Source: Bacteroidota bacterium (GTDB taxonomy: Bacteria > Bacteroidota > Bacteroidia > Chitinophagales > Chitinophagaceae). From it: DNA of 16,774 nucleotides. The position numbers were made by a program, and so were the translations under genes. The notes beneath the pieces were generated by a model. That model was not told where the DNA came from and did no database searches. It saw only the letters and a list, made by a program, of their open reading frames with translations. The stretch is from the NCBI GenBank assembly GCA_023426425.1, contig JAFAAT010000196.1:1-16774 (forward strand). Direction: 5' to 3'. This document shows, one piece after another, positions 1 through 7,115 of this stretch; positions within the stretch are counted from its first letter, which is position 1; each line of letters starts with the position of its first letter.

Positions 1-632
1 CAAACAGCAGCATCACTACCACCTGGACAGGTAACTACTGGTCTATGACCTTCCCTGTCAGTGCATTCTCAGGATTCTTTATCCACTCAGGTAACACACC
101 TCTGGAAATCGACCTGAAGAGCATCACGGCTGCCAACTTCGGTGCACGCAATCGCGTGGACTGGATGACTGCTAAGGAAGATGCAGGCGATTACTTCATC
201 CTAGAAAGAAGTGCCGATAGCCGCAACTTCACAGAGCTTGCTACTGTGAATGGTCGTGGAACTGCATCCAGCTACAGCTACTGGGATGAGCAGCCAATCA
301 CTGGCAAGAACTACTACAGGTTGAAGATGATGGATGGTGCTGGAAGGTTCAGCTACTCACAGACAGTAACTGCTGTAATGAACGGCAATGGCGCGTTTGC
401 TGTAGAAGCTTATCCAAATCCAGTATCTGATCTGCTCACTGTAGAACTCTATGGCGAAGCCGGAAACAATGCGACTATCACAATTGCAGATGTAACTGGT
501 AAAACCATCAGAGTGGTGAATGTCACCGACAGCAAGACTGTGATCAACATGGGCGGACTCGCTCAGGGCATGTACCTGGTGAAATACGCCGATGATCTCA
601 GGACAGAGACGCTGAAGGTGAATAAGCACTAA
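1..632 (+). CDS. C-terminal part of a secreted protein with a T9SS type A sorting domain (5' truncated)
   Basis: The reading frame is open from base 3, so the true start lies left of the window. An internal ATG at 45 is not a credible start because the frame reads through it. The visible product of about 209 residues has a beta-rich segment (residues like FILERSADSRNFTEL and NYYRLKMMDGAG) typical of the domain before Bacteroidota sorting signals. It ends in a type IX secretion C-terminal sorting domain: the AYPNPVSDLLTVEL motif, a central IADVTGKTI strand, then GLAQGMYLVKY and a basic end (ETLKVNKH). Such proteins cross the outer membrane through the Por/T9SS machinery and are released or anchored on the cell surface. 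Enzyme or adhesin function cannot be told, since the N-terminal domains are missing. A strong terminator follows 24 bases after the stop. Confidence 0.93.
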   Translation, partial: NSSITTTWTGNYWSMTFPVSAFSGFFIHSGNTPLEIDLKSITAANFGARNRVDWMTAKEDAGDYFILERSADSRNFTELATVNGRGTASSYSYWDEQPITGKNYYRLKMMDGAGRFSYSQTVTAVMNGNGAFAVEAYPNPVSDLLTVELYGEAGNNATITIADVTGKTIRVVNVTDSKTVINMGGLAQGMYLVKYADDLRTETLKVNKH

Positions 633-655
633 CACAGATTCTCGTCAATTTCTCC

Positions 656-691
656 AAGGAGCTGCTTCACCGCAGCTCCTTTGTTGTTTTC
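656..691 (+). terminator. Rho-independent terminator of the T9SS cargo gene
   Basis: A perfect 10-bp stem (AAGGAGCTGC, 656-665, with GCAGCTCCTT, 672-681) has a 6-base loop and is followed by a T-rich tract (TGTTGTTTT). It lies 24 bases past the stop codon of the cargo gene. Confidence 0.88.
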
Positions 692-1002
692 CGGCCATTC
701 CAGCCGCATCCTGTACCGGTCTGCTGTCAATTTGCCCATCGAAGTTTAAGCATCCCAACGTACTCCGAATTCATTCATGCCTTTGTACTTATCTGTGCCT
801 TACTTATCTCTTACCTCACTCCCAGCTTTTTCGGAAGCTGGACTTACTGATTAACCAGACCTCCCCTATCCCTGTCTTTTCCTCTTCCTAACATGCCCGG
901 AACCCGTAGATATAAACGTCCAATAACATGTGTTTAGGCTGCCAACGAGCCATATCACTGCATTATTGTATAATCATTATCTATACCTTATAGAAAAAAT
1001 CT
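692..1002. other. Gene-free stretch with weak hairpins
   Basis: No ORF with coding character was found on either strand between the terminator and the next promoter. The stretch holds a 7-bp hairpin (CCAGCTT 822-828 with AAGCTGG 835-841, loop TTTCGG) without a T-run. It also holds a small AT inverted repeat (TCTATA 980-985 with TATAGA 989-994) about 10 bases upstream of the -33 element described next, where an operator could sit. Neither is strong evidence of function. Confidence 0.5.
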
Positions 1003-1035
1003 ATTGGACACAACTTCCCTCATATGTTATATTTA
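1003..1035 (+). promoter_or_regulatory. Bacteroidota-type promoter of the 317-residue hypothetical gene
   Basis: TTG at 1004-1006 is followed after 21 bases by TATATTTA (1028-1035), which fits the Bacteroidota -33/-7 pattern TTG-N19..21-TAnnTTTG with one change in the -7 box. Transcription would start near 1042. That leaves a leader of about 20 bases before the ATG at 1063 and places the in-frame ATG at 1024 upstream of the mRNA. Confidence 0.55.
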
Positions 1036-1062
1036 CGGCACATAAACGCAAACTGCTCTATC

Positions 1063-2016
1063 ATGGCATATTTAGTAGGAAATTTTAAGATCAAAGGAAC
1101 CATCGACAATGCCTCCTATTACGTCGACCGTAACAACCGGTGCGTCATGCGTAAGAAAAGGGCCTCCACCCGTCATGCTTTCTACCACTCCCACAAATAC
1201 GAGTCCTGCCGTAAAAACGTTAATGAATTCGTGTCCGGCACTAAAATCGCCAGGCAAATAAGAATGGGATTCGACTGCCACCGCCCCTACTTTTCCGACC
1301 CTGATTATTTCAATCGTCTCGTAGGCCTTATGCGCCTTATTGCCGACACGGATTTCAAAAATAAATGGGGCCTCCGCAATGCCTGTGAGGGTAATATGCA
1401 CCTGCTCGAAGACTTCAGTTTCAATAAAAACCGCTCACTCACAGAAGCCTTGAATGCAGACATCGACGTCTCCTTCGATCGCAATACAGGGAAATACACC
1501 ATTAATATTGAAAAATTCAGCCCACACCTCCACATCAACGGGCCCGACTCTGCCCGCTGGTTCCAGGTCTACGTCCGGGCTTTCCACTTCGAAAACTATC
1601 ACGAAAAAAACGTTATAACTGCTGAAACTTTCACGCCTACCATTGCCGTCGATTCCAAAGACGAGCAAAGCCTTAGCTTCGAATTACAACTCCCCGTCAA
1701 AGATGCAGGCTTCTACATTCTTGGCCTGGGAGTGGTCTTCTACGAAAACTACAGAGGCATTCCTGTAGCCATCCGCAGTGGCGGTGCCATGAACATCACT
1801 TCTGTCGACTCCGCCGCCGCACCAAAAAAGGATATTGTCTCTGCAGCCGAATTGCTGGAATCGCAAATGCTTTCCTTCGATAACAACGTCAAAAAGAAAG
1901 GCTCATTCTATACCCCTATGGTCGCAGGTGAAGAAGATCCTGTCCTTACCGAACATATCCGCAAAGTCAGACGTGACCTCTGGCGCGAACAGTTACATAA
2001 ATACCGACGAGGGTAA
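1063..2016 (+). CDS. Hypothetical protein, 317 aa, family unknown
   Basis: No enzyme motif, signal peptide or membrane helix is visible. The N-terminus (MAYLVGNFKIKGTIDNASYY, then a run rich in Arg and Lys such as MRKKRAS) recalls from memory a widespread Bacteroidota family of small proteins. Those begin with G-x-I-x-G-T-h-x-x-hxFY and carry a basic patch followed by an 'MHLLKEGKT'-like segment; here residues about 109-125 read CEGNMHLLEDFSFNKNRSLT. After residue 130 the protein changes character to alternating hydrophobic residues, predicted beta strands, with SLSFELQLPVKDAGFYILGLG near 210. The C-terminus is charged and helical. The start is set at 1063 because the family motif begins there and a likely promoter overlaps the earlier ATG at 1024. 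The real family relation is a recollection, not a search result. No neighbour hints at function. Confidence 0.8.
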   Translation: MAYLVGNFKIKGTIDNASYYVDRNNRCVMRKKRASTRHAFYHSHKYESCRKNVNEFVSGTKIARQIRMGFDCHRPYFSDPDYFNRLVGLMRLIADTDFKNKWGLRNACEGNMHLLEDFSFNKNRSLTEALNADIDVSFDRNTGKYTINIEKFSPHLHINGPDSARWFQVYVRAFHFENYHEKNVITAETFTPTIAVDSKDEQSLSFELQLPVKDAGFYILGLGVVFYENYRGIPVAIRSGGAMNITSVDSAAAPKKDIVSAAELLESQMLSFDNNVKKKGSFYTPMVAGEEDPVLTEHIRKVRRDLWREQLHKYRRG

Positions 2017-2063
2017 AATCATATTGTCCCCGCCGCAATATTACACGCCAGAAGTAACACTTC

Positions 2064-2083
2064 AGACGTAGCATGCTACGTCT
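2064..2083. repeat. 20-bp perfect palindrome, copy 1
   Basis: AGACGTAGCATGCTACGTCT is a perfect inverted repeat with no spacer, in the gap between the convergent hypothetical gene and sdaA. It has a near-identical partner at 2133-2152. No T-run follows on either strand, so it is not a standard terminator. Confidence 0.85.
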
Positions 2084-2132
2084 CTACTATCTTACCCATA
2101 AACTTGCTGCTATGCTTCCAGATTCAACGTAC

Positions 2133-2152
2133 AGACGTTGCATGCAACGTCT
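2133..2152. repeat. 20-bp perfect palindrome, copy 2
   Basis: AGACGTTGCATGCAACGTCT is a perfect inverted repeat 69 bases after copy 1. The copies differ only at positions 7 and 14, an A/T pair swapped for T/A, so the palindrome is preserved. Both copies are flanked by C on each side. Confidence 0.85.
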
Positions 2153-2180
2153 CCGCATGCATTTTACTTCATGCAAGCAT

Positions 2181-3602
2181 CTAACACTCACTAAGACTAA
2201 GAGGAATATGCGCCGCCAGTCCGCCTTCCGCTGTTTCCTTGTACTTGTGGTTCATGTCCAGTGCTGTTTGCCACATAGTGTTGACTACAGTGTCGAGCGA
2301 CACCTTCGCATTGTCGGGATTACTCTGAAGTGAAAGTTGTGATGCGGTAATAGCCTTGATGGCACCCATGGTATTCCGCTCAATACAGGGAACCTGAACC
2401 AATCCGGCTACGGGATCGCAGGTAAGACCAAGATGATGTTCCATAGCAATCTCAGAGGCCATCATTGCCTGCCTCACACTACCCCCAAGGCTTTCTGTGA
2501 GCGCTGCAGCCGCCATCGAAGATGATACACCAATCTCTGCCTGGCAGCCACCCATAGCAGCCGACAAGGTTGCACCTTTCTTGAAGATGCTACCAATCTC
2601 AGAGGCTGTAAGCAGGAAGCTTACAATCTTCTCTTCATCATACCCATCACAGAAAGTAATGTAATACTGCAGCACTGCAGGCACCACACCGGCAGCACCA
2701 TTAGTCGGCGCCGTCACCACCCTGCTGAAAGAGGCATTTTCCTCATTCACCGCCAGTGCAAAACACGACACCCAGTCAAGGATATACTGGAAGCCATTAC
2801 CTCCACTTCGAATTGCTTCTATCCACTCTTCGTAGTTGTTATATGTCTTTCCCTTTAAGAGTTTCTTGTTTAGCGCTGCAGCCCTTCTCATCACTTTCAA
2901 ACCACCGGGTAGTTCACCGCCGATATGACAACCGCGGTAGATACAATCACGCATTACCTGCCAGATCTTTAAAATACCCGCCCTGGTTTCTGCTTCAGAT
3001 CGCCAGCTATGCTCGTTTTCCATCACTACTTCAGAAATACTAAGTCCCGTTTTCAGACACCAGTGGAGCAGATCACTTCCCTTGTCTACCGGGAATGGAA
3101 GTTCCACTGTATGATTAGTCAGACCATCGTCACCTTCCTTCACCACAAAACCGCCACCTACAGAATACCAGGTTTCTGCTATTTCATTGCCATCCTCAAA
3201 CGTGCAGAGAAATGTCAGGGCATTAGGGTGAAAGGGTAAGGTCTCCTGCATGAGGAAAATCACATCCTCTTTCGGGTCGAAACTTATTTCCTGGCTGCCG
3301 TCTAAGGTGAGTACTTTCTTTGTCGTAATATCAGCAATAGTGGACGTGATCAGGTTCACATCAAAACTCACCGGGTCGGCTCCGCAGAGCCCAAGAATTA
3401 CGGCCACATCTGTTCCGTGCCCCTTCCCGGTTTTAGCAAGGGAACCATAAAGGAGCACCTTTACTGCAGTAACTTTCTCGAGCCCCGTTTGCGAAATAGT
3501 TTCAATAAACTTGAGGGCTGCACGCCATGGGCCAAGGGTATGTGAGCTGCTGGGACCAACGCCAATCTTAAAAATGTCAAATACTGAAATGCTTTCTTTC
3601 AC
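2181..3602 (-). CDS. sdaA: L-serine dehydratase (L-serine ammonia-lyase), single-chain [4Fe-4S] type
   Basis: Converts L-serine to pyruvate and ammonia in the cytoplasm using a [4Fe-4S] cluster. The GTG at 3602 gives 473 residues, matching the family, and puts the protein start right at FDIFKIGVGPSSSHT (SSSHT at 18-22). A TTG at 3665 would add 21 residues unlike the family and lies upstream of a likely -7 box. The N-terminal beta domain is followed by the alpha domain with three cluster cysteines, C353 (GGCQAEIG), C395 (LTCDPV) and C406 (VPCIERN). Their spacing of 42 and 11 equals that of the Legionella enzyme (C343, C385, C396). The protein ends in Cys473; in the Legionella structure the C-terminal Cys is the fourth cluster ligand and occupies the active site. 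The gene lies 193 bases downstream of sppA on the same strand but probably has its own promoter. Confidence 0.96.
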   Translation of the reverse strand: MKESISVFDIFKIGVGPSSSHTLGPWRAALKFIETISQTGLEKVTAVKVLLYGSLAKTGKGHGTDVAVILGLCGADPVSFDVNLITSTIADITTKKVLTLDGSQEISFDPKEDVIFLMQETLPFHPNALTFLCTFEDGNEIAETWYSVGGGFVVKEGDDGLTNHTVELPFPVDKGSDLLHWCLKTGLSISEVVMENEHSWRSEAETRAGILKIWQVMRDCIYRGCHIGGELPGGLKVMRRAAALNKKLLKGKTYNNYEEWIEAIRSGGNGFQYILDWVSCFALAVNEENASFSRVVTAPTNGAAGVVPAVLQYYITFCDGYDEEKIVSFLLTASEIGSIFKKGATLSAAMGGCQAEIGVSSSMAAAALTESLGGSVRQAMMASEIAMEHHLGLTCDPVAGLVQVPCIERNTMGAIKAITASQLSLQSNPDNAKVSLDTVVNTMWQTALDMNHKYKETAEGGLAAHIPLSLSEC

Positions 3603-3623
3603 GTCGATTTGCTGAATAACCCA

Positions 3624-3631
3624 TAAAGTTA
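3624..3631 (-). promoter_or_regulatory. Candidate -7 box of sdaA
   Basis: On the minus strand TAACTTTA, one base from TAnnTTTG, ends 21 bases before the GTG start. No clear -33 TTG lies at the expected distance, so support is modest. If real, it excludes the upstream TTG start. Confidence 0.4.
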
Positions 3632-3758
3632 CTATGAAGCCTTGGAATAAAAGGTGTTTTAACAAGTTGCACTGTAGGAGCTACCTCTCTGCTGCAATCG
3701 TATTCAGACCACACACGTCTATCCTTGAGCCACCATCCGAACTAACATTATCGATTGA

Positions 3759-3787
3759 TTGACAATTGGCATTGACAATTGACAATT
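3759..3787. repeat. TTGACAATT short repeat cluster
   Basis: Three copies of TTGACAATT occur at 3759-3767, 3772-3780 and 3779-3787, the last two overlapping by two bases. The unit contains the inverted pair TTG/CAA. The cluster sits 8 bases past the stop of sppA, between sppA and sdaA. Confidence 0.75.
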
Positions 3788-3795
3788 AACACCCA

Positions 3796-5577
3796 TTACT
3801 TAACCATAGGCACAAAAGGCATCAGCATCTGTGCTCTGCCATTCATCTTCTGTAGCGCCTTCAGCTGTTTGATCAACTTCATTTCTGGTCCGGCTTCAGC
3901 AGTCAGTGTAGCCTGCAATGCCTCAGCAGTGATTGAACTGCCCTTGAACCTGTTCATTAACATCTCGAATCTGTCCACCGGAGCAGGATAGGTTACTATG
4001 CTATAATCTTTCAGATTTGCCTTGGCTGCAGCACTTGTAATGGCGCGGTTCAGATCACCAAGCCCATCAACCAGGCCCAGCTTGTGGGCATCCACTCCTG
4101 ACCATACCCTTCCCTGCGCAAAGCTGTCGACTAAGGCCACATCCATATTCCGGCCTGTCGCTACCCTGCGCTTGAATGTTTCATAAATCGTGTCCACCAC
4201 AGCCTGCATGCGCTGCGATTCCTGAGCTGTAAGCGGCCTGGTAACACTCGGAAAGTCAGCATAGGGAGCGTTTTTCACCTGGTCAAAGGTGATCCCGAGC
4301 TTATTTTTCAAAAGCTGTTCTGCATTAAAAAGCATAGTGAACACACCAATGCTTCCCGTGATAGTGGTGGGTAGTGCAAAAATACTGTCTGACTGACAGG
4401 CGATATAATAACCTCCGGATGCTGCCACATCACCCATTGAAACAATCAGCGGCTTCTTCTTTCTTAGCATTTGCAGCTCGCGCAGAATAACTTCCGAAGC
4501 CAATGCACTACCACCGGGAGAATTCACCCTGAGTACCACAGCCTTGACTTTATCGTTCTTCCTGATCTTGCGGATCTCCTCTATAAAATCTTCCGAAGCT
4601 ATTTCGTAGGCATCACTTTTCTCCCCATCACTGATACCTCCTTCCGCGAACAAGACAGCAATCCTCGATTCAGACGACTTGCGTTTAGTCTTCACATGGC
4701 TCACATATTCCTCAAGGTCAGCGTATGCGATCTTCTCATCCTCCTTCTTGCCGGTCTTTTTTCTGATACGCATTTCCACCTCATCCTGATAGGCCAGGGC
4801 ATCTACGAGTTTATGCCTCAACGCATCCCCTGGAAACTGAATCACACCTGCCACTGCCAACTGATGAAGGGAATCTGCCGATGTCCTGGTGTGTGCAGCC
4901 ACTGCCTGCAGAAACTGCGTCCAGAAATCATTTTGCAGGTCAGCAAGCTGCTGCCTGTTAGGCTCACTCATTTTCTCTGCGCGAAATGGCTCTGTGGCGC
5001 TCTTGAACTTACCGGCATAGAAGATCTCTGGTTCTATTTCCAACTTGTCCAGCGTGCCTTTGAAAAACGGTATCTCTGATGCTAATCCGTTAAACTCTGT
5101 AAAACCAACAGGGTTTAGGAAAATACTATCTGCCACGCTGGCCAGGTAAAAGGACTTCTGGGGAATATACTCACCATAGGCATAGATGAATTTGCCTTTA
5201 GCCTTGAAAGCAAGCAGGGCTTCCCTCAATTGCTGCAATGTTGCCCAGCCATTCGGGCTGTAGCTGACTTTGATGTAAACACCTTTGATCTTCTTATCGG
5301 TAGCTGCATAGTCCAGAGACTTAATGATGTCATAAAGCCCGGGGGAATAAGCAGCATCCCCTGCAAACAGCGCAAATGAGTTTGACTCCCCCTGCTCATG
5401 AATAATCCGGTCAGTTTCAATGACCAGCACCGAATTATCAGCAATTTCAGACTTATCATCATCAGACACAGAGCTCGCAAGCCCGGCTATGATCGCTATG
5501 ACAACCGCAAAAAAGACCACCCAGGCAATGACAATTGCCAGGAAGGAAGCAAAAAACATCTTGAAGAACTGCCTCAT
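3796..5577 (-). CDS. sppA: Signal peptide peptidase SppA, 67K type
   Basis: Inner-membrane serine protease (Ser/Lys dyad, Clp/crotonase fold) that degrades cleaved signal peptides. The 593 residues match the long, duplicated form of the family. One N-terminal membrane helix (about 8-33) anchors two tandem protease-like domains facing the periplasm. The N-terminal half carries the general-base lysine K192 in GKFKSATEPF, equivalent to E. coli K209 in GKYKSAVEPF. The C-terminal half carries RVNSPGGSALASE (about 350-362) and the nucleophile S387 in VAASGGYYIA, equivalent to E. coli S409. Both catalytic residues are therefore present. The gene diverges from folK across 151 bases and has a perfect TATCTTTG box upstream of its ATG. 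No terminator separates it clearly from sdaA. Confidence 0.96.
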   Translation of the reverse strand: MRQFFKMFFASFLAIVIAWVVFFAVVIAIIAGLASSVSDDDKSEIADNSVLVIETDRIIHEQGESNSFALFAGDAAYSPGLYDIIKSLDYAATDKKIKGVYIKVSYSPNGWATLQQLREALLAFKAKGKFIYAYGEYIPQKSFYLASVADSIFLNPVGFTEFNGLASEIPFFKGTLDKLEIEPEIFYAGKFKSATEPFRAEKMSEPNRQQLADLQNDFWTQFLQAVAAHTRTSADSLHQLAVAGVIQFPGDALRHKLVDALAYQDEVEMRIRKKTGKKEDEKIAYADLEEYVSHVKTKRKSSESRIAVLFAEGGISDGEKSDAYEIASEDFIEEIRKIRKNDKVKAVVLRVNSPGGSALASEVILRELQMLRKKKPLIVSMGDVAASGGYYIACQSDSIFALPTTITGSIGVFTMLFNAEQLLKNKLGITFDQVKNAPYADFPSVTRPLTAQESQRMQAVVDTIYETFKRRVATGRNMDVALVDSFAQGRVWSGVDAHKLGLVDGLGDLNRAITSAAAKANLKDYSIVTYPAPVDRFEMLMNRFKGSSITAEALQATLTAEAGPEMKLIKQLKALQKMNGRAQMLMPFVPMVK

Positions 5578-5605
5578 GAACTATAATATTTTAATTATCA
5601 AAGAT

Positions 5606-5613
5606 CAAAGATA
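5606..5613 (-). promoter_or_regulatory. -7 box (TATCTTTG) of sppA
   Basis: The minus strand reads TATCTTTG, a perfect Bacteroidota -7 element, 28 bases before the sppA ATG. A second CTTTGATC partial copy follows directly, making an ATCAAAG direct repeat on the plus strand at 5598-5611. The only nearby TTG is 15 bases upstream, too close for a standard -33. Confidence 0.55.
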
Positions 5614-5695
5614 CGTGGAAGAGACGCACAATTATAATAAAGCCGTACTAGTGAAGGCAGGTGGTGACGTAGATAGCCAACGGAATGACACGCAC

Positions 5696-5715
5696 AACCC
5701 TGAGTTGCCAGGGTT
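5696..5715. promoter_or_regulatory. Inverted repeat abutting the folK -7 box
   Basis: AACCCTG (5696-5702) pairs with CAGGGTT (5709-5715) across 6 bases. Its last base is the first base of the TATCTTTG box, so a dimeric regulator bound here would overlap the promoter. It could also be chance. Confidence 0.35.
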
Positions 5716-5722
5716 ATCTTTG
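5715..5722 (+). promoter_or_regulatory. -7 box (TATCTTTG) of folK
   Basis: A perfect TATCTTTG box ends only 6 bases before the folK ATG at 5729. Transcription starting about 7 bases after the box would begin at or next to the start codon, giving a leaderless mRNA. No good -33 TTG is seen at 19-21 bases upstream. Confidence 0.6.
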
Positions 5723-5728
5723 TCGCCG

Positions 5729-6238
5729 ATGAACAAAGTCTATCTTTTGCTGGGTAGCAACGAAGGTGATCGCCAGGGCTGGCTTCTAAAAGCCAGAACT
5801 TCAGTCACCGAATGCATTGGTACAATCCAGCGCCTGTCGTCAGTCTATGAAACCGCGCCCTGGGGTCTCAGTGACCAACCTGCCTTTCTAAACCAGGTAT
5901 TGGAAATCAGCACTGATATGACTCCCGATCAGTTGCTTCAGGTTGTGAATAAAATAGAGCATCAGCTGGGCCGGCAGCGCACTGTAGCCTGGGGACAGAG
6001 AACGTTAGACCTTGATATACTTTTTTATAACGAGGAGATCATTGATACTCCAACTCTCAAAATCCCACACCCACAGATCCATAACCGCCGTTTTACGCTT
6101 GTTCCCCTGACAGAACTGACACCGGACTTCATTCACCCGGTGCTTAAAAAGTCATGCAAATCCCTTCTCGCTGAATGCCCTGACACACTTGAAGTAAAAC
6201 TCCTGACTACTCCTGCTACCATCAAACCCAGCAGCTGA
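5729..6238 (+). CDS. folK: 2-amino-4-hydroxy-6-hydroxymethyldihydropteridine pyrophosphokinase (HPPK)
   Basis: Transfers pyrophosphate from ATP to 6-hydroxymethyl-dihydropterin, the step before dihydropteroate synthase in folate synthesis; cytoplasmic. The 169-residue product is of normal family length. It shows LLGSNEGD near the start, the pterin loop YETAPWGLSDQPAFLNQ (40-56), and the signature WGQRTLDLDILFY (88-100), whose D94 and D96 bind the two magnesium ions (E. coli D95 and D97). The ATG at 5729 is chosen because homology starts there and a perfect -7 box lies just upstream. The frame stays open back to 5420, but that stretch overlaps the 5' end of sppA and has no homology. A deoxynucleoside kinase follows 76 bases later with its own -7 box. 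Confidence 0.96.
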   Translation: MNKVYLLLGSNEGDRQGWLLKARTSVTECIGTIQRLSSVYETAPWGLSDQPAFLNQVLEISTDMTPDQLLQVVNKIEHQLGRQRTVAWGQRTLDLDILFYNEEIIDTPTLKIPHPQIHNRRFTLVPLTELTPDFIHPVLKKSCKSLLAECPDTLEVKLLTTPATIKPSS

Positions 6239-6296
6239 TCCTGTTAGGTCGATGCTTTGGCATTGCGCATTCATAAAAACTTAGCAGCCATACCGT

Positions 6297-6304
6297 TATC
6301 TTTG
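6297..6304 (+). promoter_or_regulatory. -7 box (TATCTTTG) of the deoxynucleoside kinase gene
   Basis: A perfect TATCTTTG ends 10 bases before the ATG at 6315, predicting a 5' leader of only a few bases. No clear -33 TTG is found at the standard distance. The same octamer precedes folK and sppA. Confidence 0.55.
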
Positions 6305-6314
6305 CGCCCCGTTT

Positions 6315-6947
6315 ATGAACTACCGGTTTATAGCCATCGAAGGGAATATTGGCGCAGGAAAAAGCACCTTAGCCCAACTCCTTGCTCATCATTATGATGC
6401 ACGCCTGGTGCTGGAAGAATTCGCCGACAACACGTTCCTTCCCAGGTTCTACCAGGAACCCGACCGCTATGCTTTCCCGCTTGAACTCTCTTTCCTTGCA
6501 GACCGGTATAAACAACTGAAACAAACACTACTTCCTCCTGACATCTTTCAACAGACCGTAGTTTCAGACTATATCTTTCCTAAGACCAAGCTGTTCGCAA
6601 GGGTAAACCTGAAAGATGATGAATATGAGCTCTTTCAGAAGATCTTCGACATGATCGATTCACATCTTCCTCCGCCCGATCTGCTCATCTATCTGCATGC
6701 ACCCATCCAGAAACTTCAGAAAAACATCCGCAGTCGGGGCAGACAATACGAGAAAAACATTTCCGACGAATACCTGGAAAAGGTCCAGGGAGTGTACCAG
6801 CAGTTTCTTAAGCAGGAAACATACAAGACCCTCGTCATCGATACATCCGATGTTGATTTTCTTGACAAACCAGAGCAATTCAGCCAACTAATAGAGTTTC
6901 TCGAAAGAGATTATACATTTAAAACACACTATTTATCATTGGGTTAG
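6315..6947 (+). CDS. Deoxynucleoside kinase (deoxyadenosine/deoxyguanosine kinase family)
   Basis: Phosphorylates deoxynucleosides to 5'-monophosphates for the dNTP salvage pathway; cytoplasmic. The 210 residues begin with the P-loop EGNIGAGKST (9-18). Then come EEFADNTFLPRFY (34-46), which forms the nucleoside pocket, SDYIF (84-88) at the place of the family's (D/E)RS-type motif, and the LID segment RSRGRQYE (139-146) with the phosphate-binding arginines. This pattern fits the bacterial dGK/dAK branch rather than thymidine kinase, but the base preference cannot be fixed from sequence alone. It follows folK on the same strand; the separate -7 box suggests it can be transcribed independently. 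A terminator lies 18 bases after the stop. Confidence 0.93.
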   Translation: MNYRFIAIEGNIGAGKSTLAQLLAHHYDARLVLEEFADNTFLPRFYQEPDRYAFPLELSFLADRYKQLKQTLLPPDIFQQTVVSDYIFPKTKLFARVNLKDDEYELFQKIFDMIDSHLPPPDLLIYLHAPIQKLQKNIRSRGRQYEKNISDEYLEKVQGVYQQFLKQETYKTLVIDTSDVDFLDKPEQFSQLIEFLERDYTFKTHYLSLG

Positions 6948-6965
6948 GGCCCTATCTCACTGAAT

Positions 6966-7007
6966 ACATGCAAAAAACACCTTGCATGTTTATTTTATTT
7001 TTTTTAA
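6966..7007 (+). terminator. Rho-independent terminator after the deoxynucleoside kinase gene
   Basis: The stem ACATGCAA (6966-6973) pairs with TTGCATGT (6982-6989) over an 8-base loop and is followed by a long T-rich run up to about 7014. The AT-rich 8-bp stem is weak, but the T-tract is strong. It separates the folK/kinase unit from recQ. Confidence 0.8.
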
Positions 7008-7115
7008 CTTCCAAATCGTAAATTCGCACACCGGAAGGAGAAGAGAGTTTAAATTCTGTTATCATATATAGGCTGCGGATGATTTGAACGTTACTCTGGA
7101 AAAATAAACAAGTGT

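Noticed and set aside
3603..3665. Longer sdaA product from the TTG at 3665
   Set aside because: The added 21 residues are unlike the family, and a probable -7 box lies inside this stretch. The GTG at 3602 gives the standard N-terminus and length.
4471..5079. 202-codon open frame on the plus strand inside sppA
   Set aside because: It lies wholly antisense to a strongly conserved SppA sequence with both catalytic residues. The translated product has no domain or sensible composition, so it is a frame shadow.
5420..5728. 103-codon N-terminal extension of folK
   Set aside because: It overlaps the 5' end of the divergent sppA gene, lacks homology, and the family start plus a perfect -7 box lie at its end.
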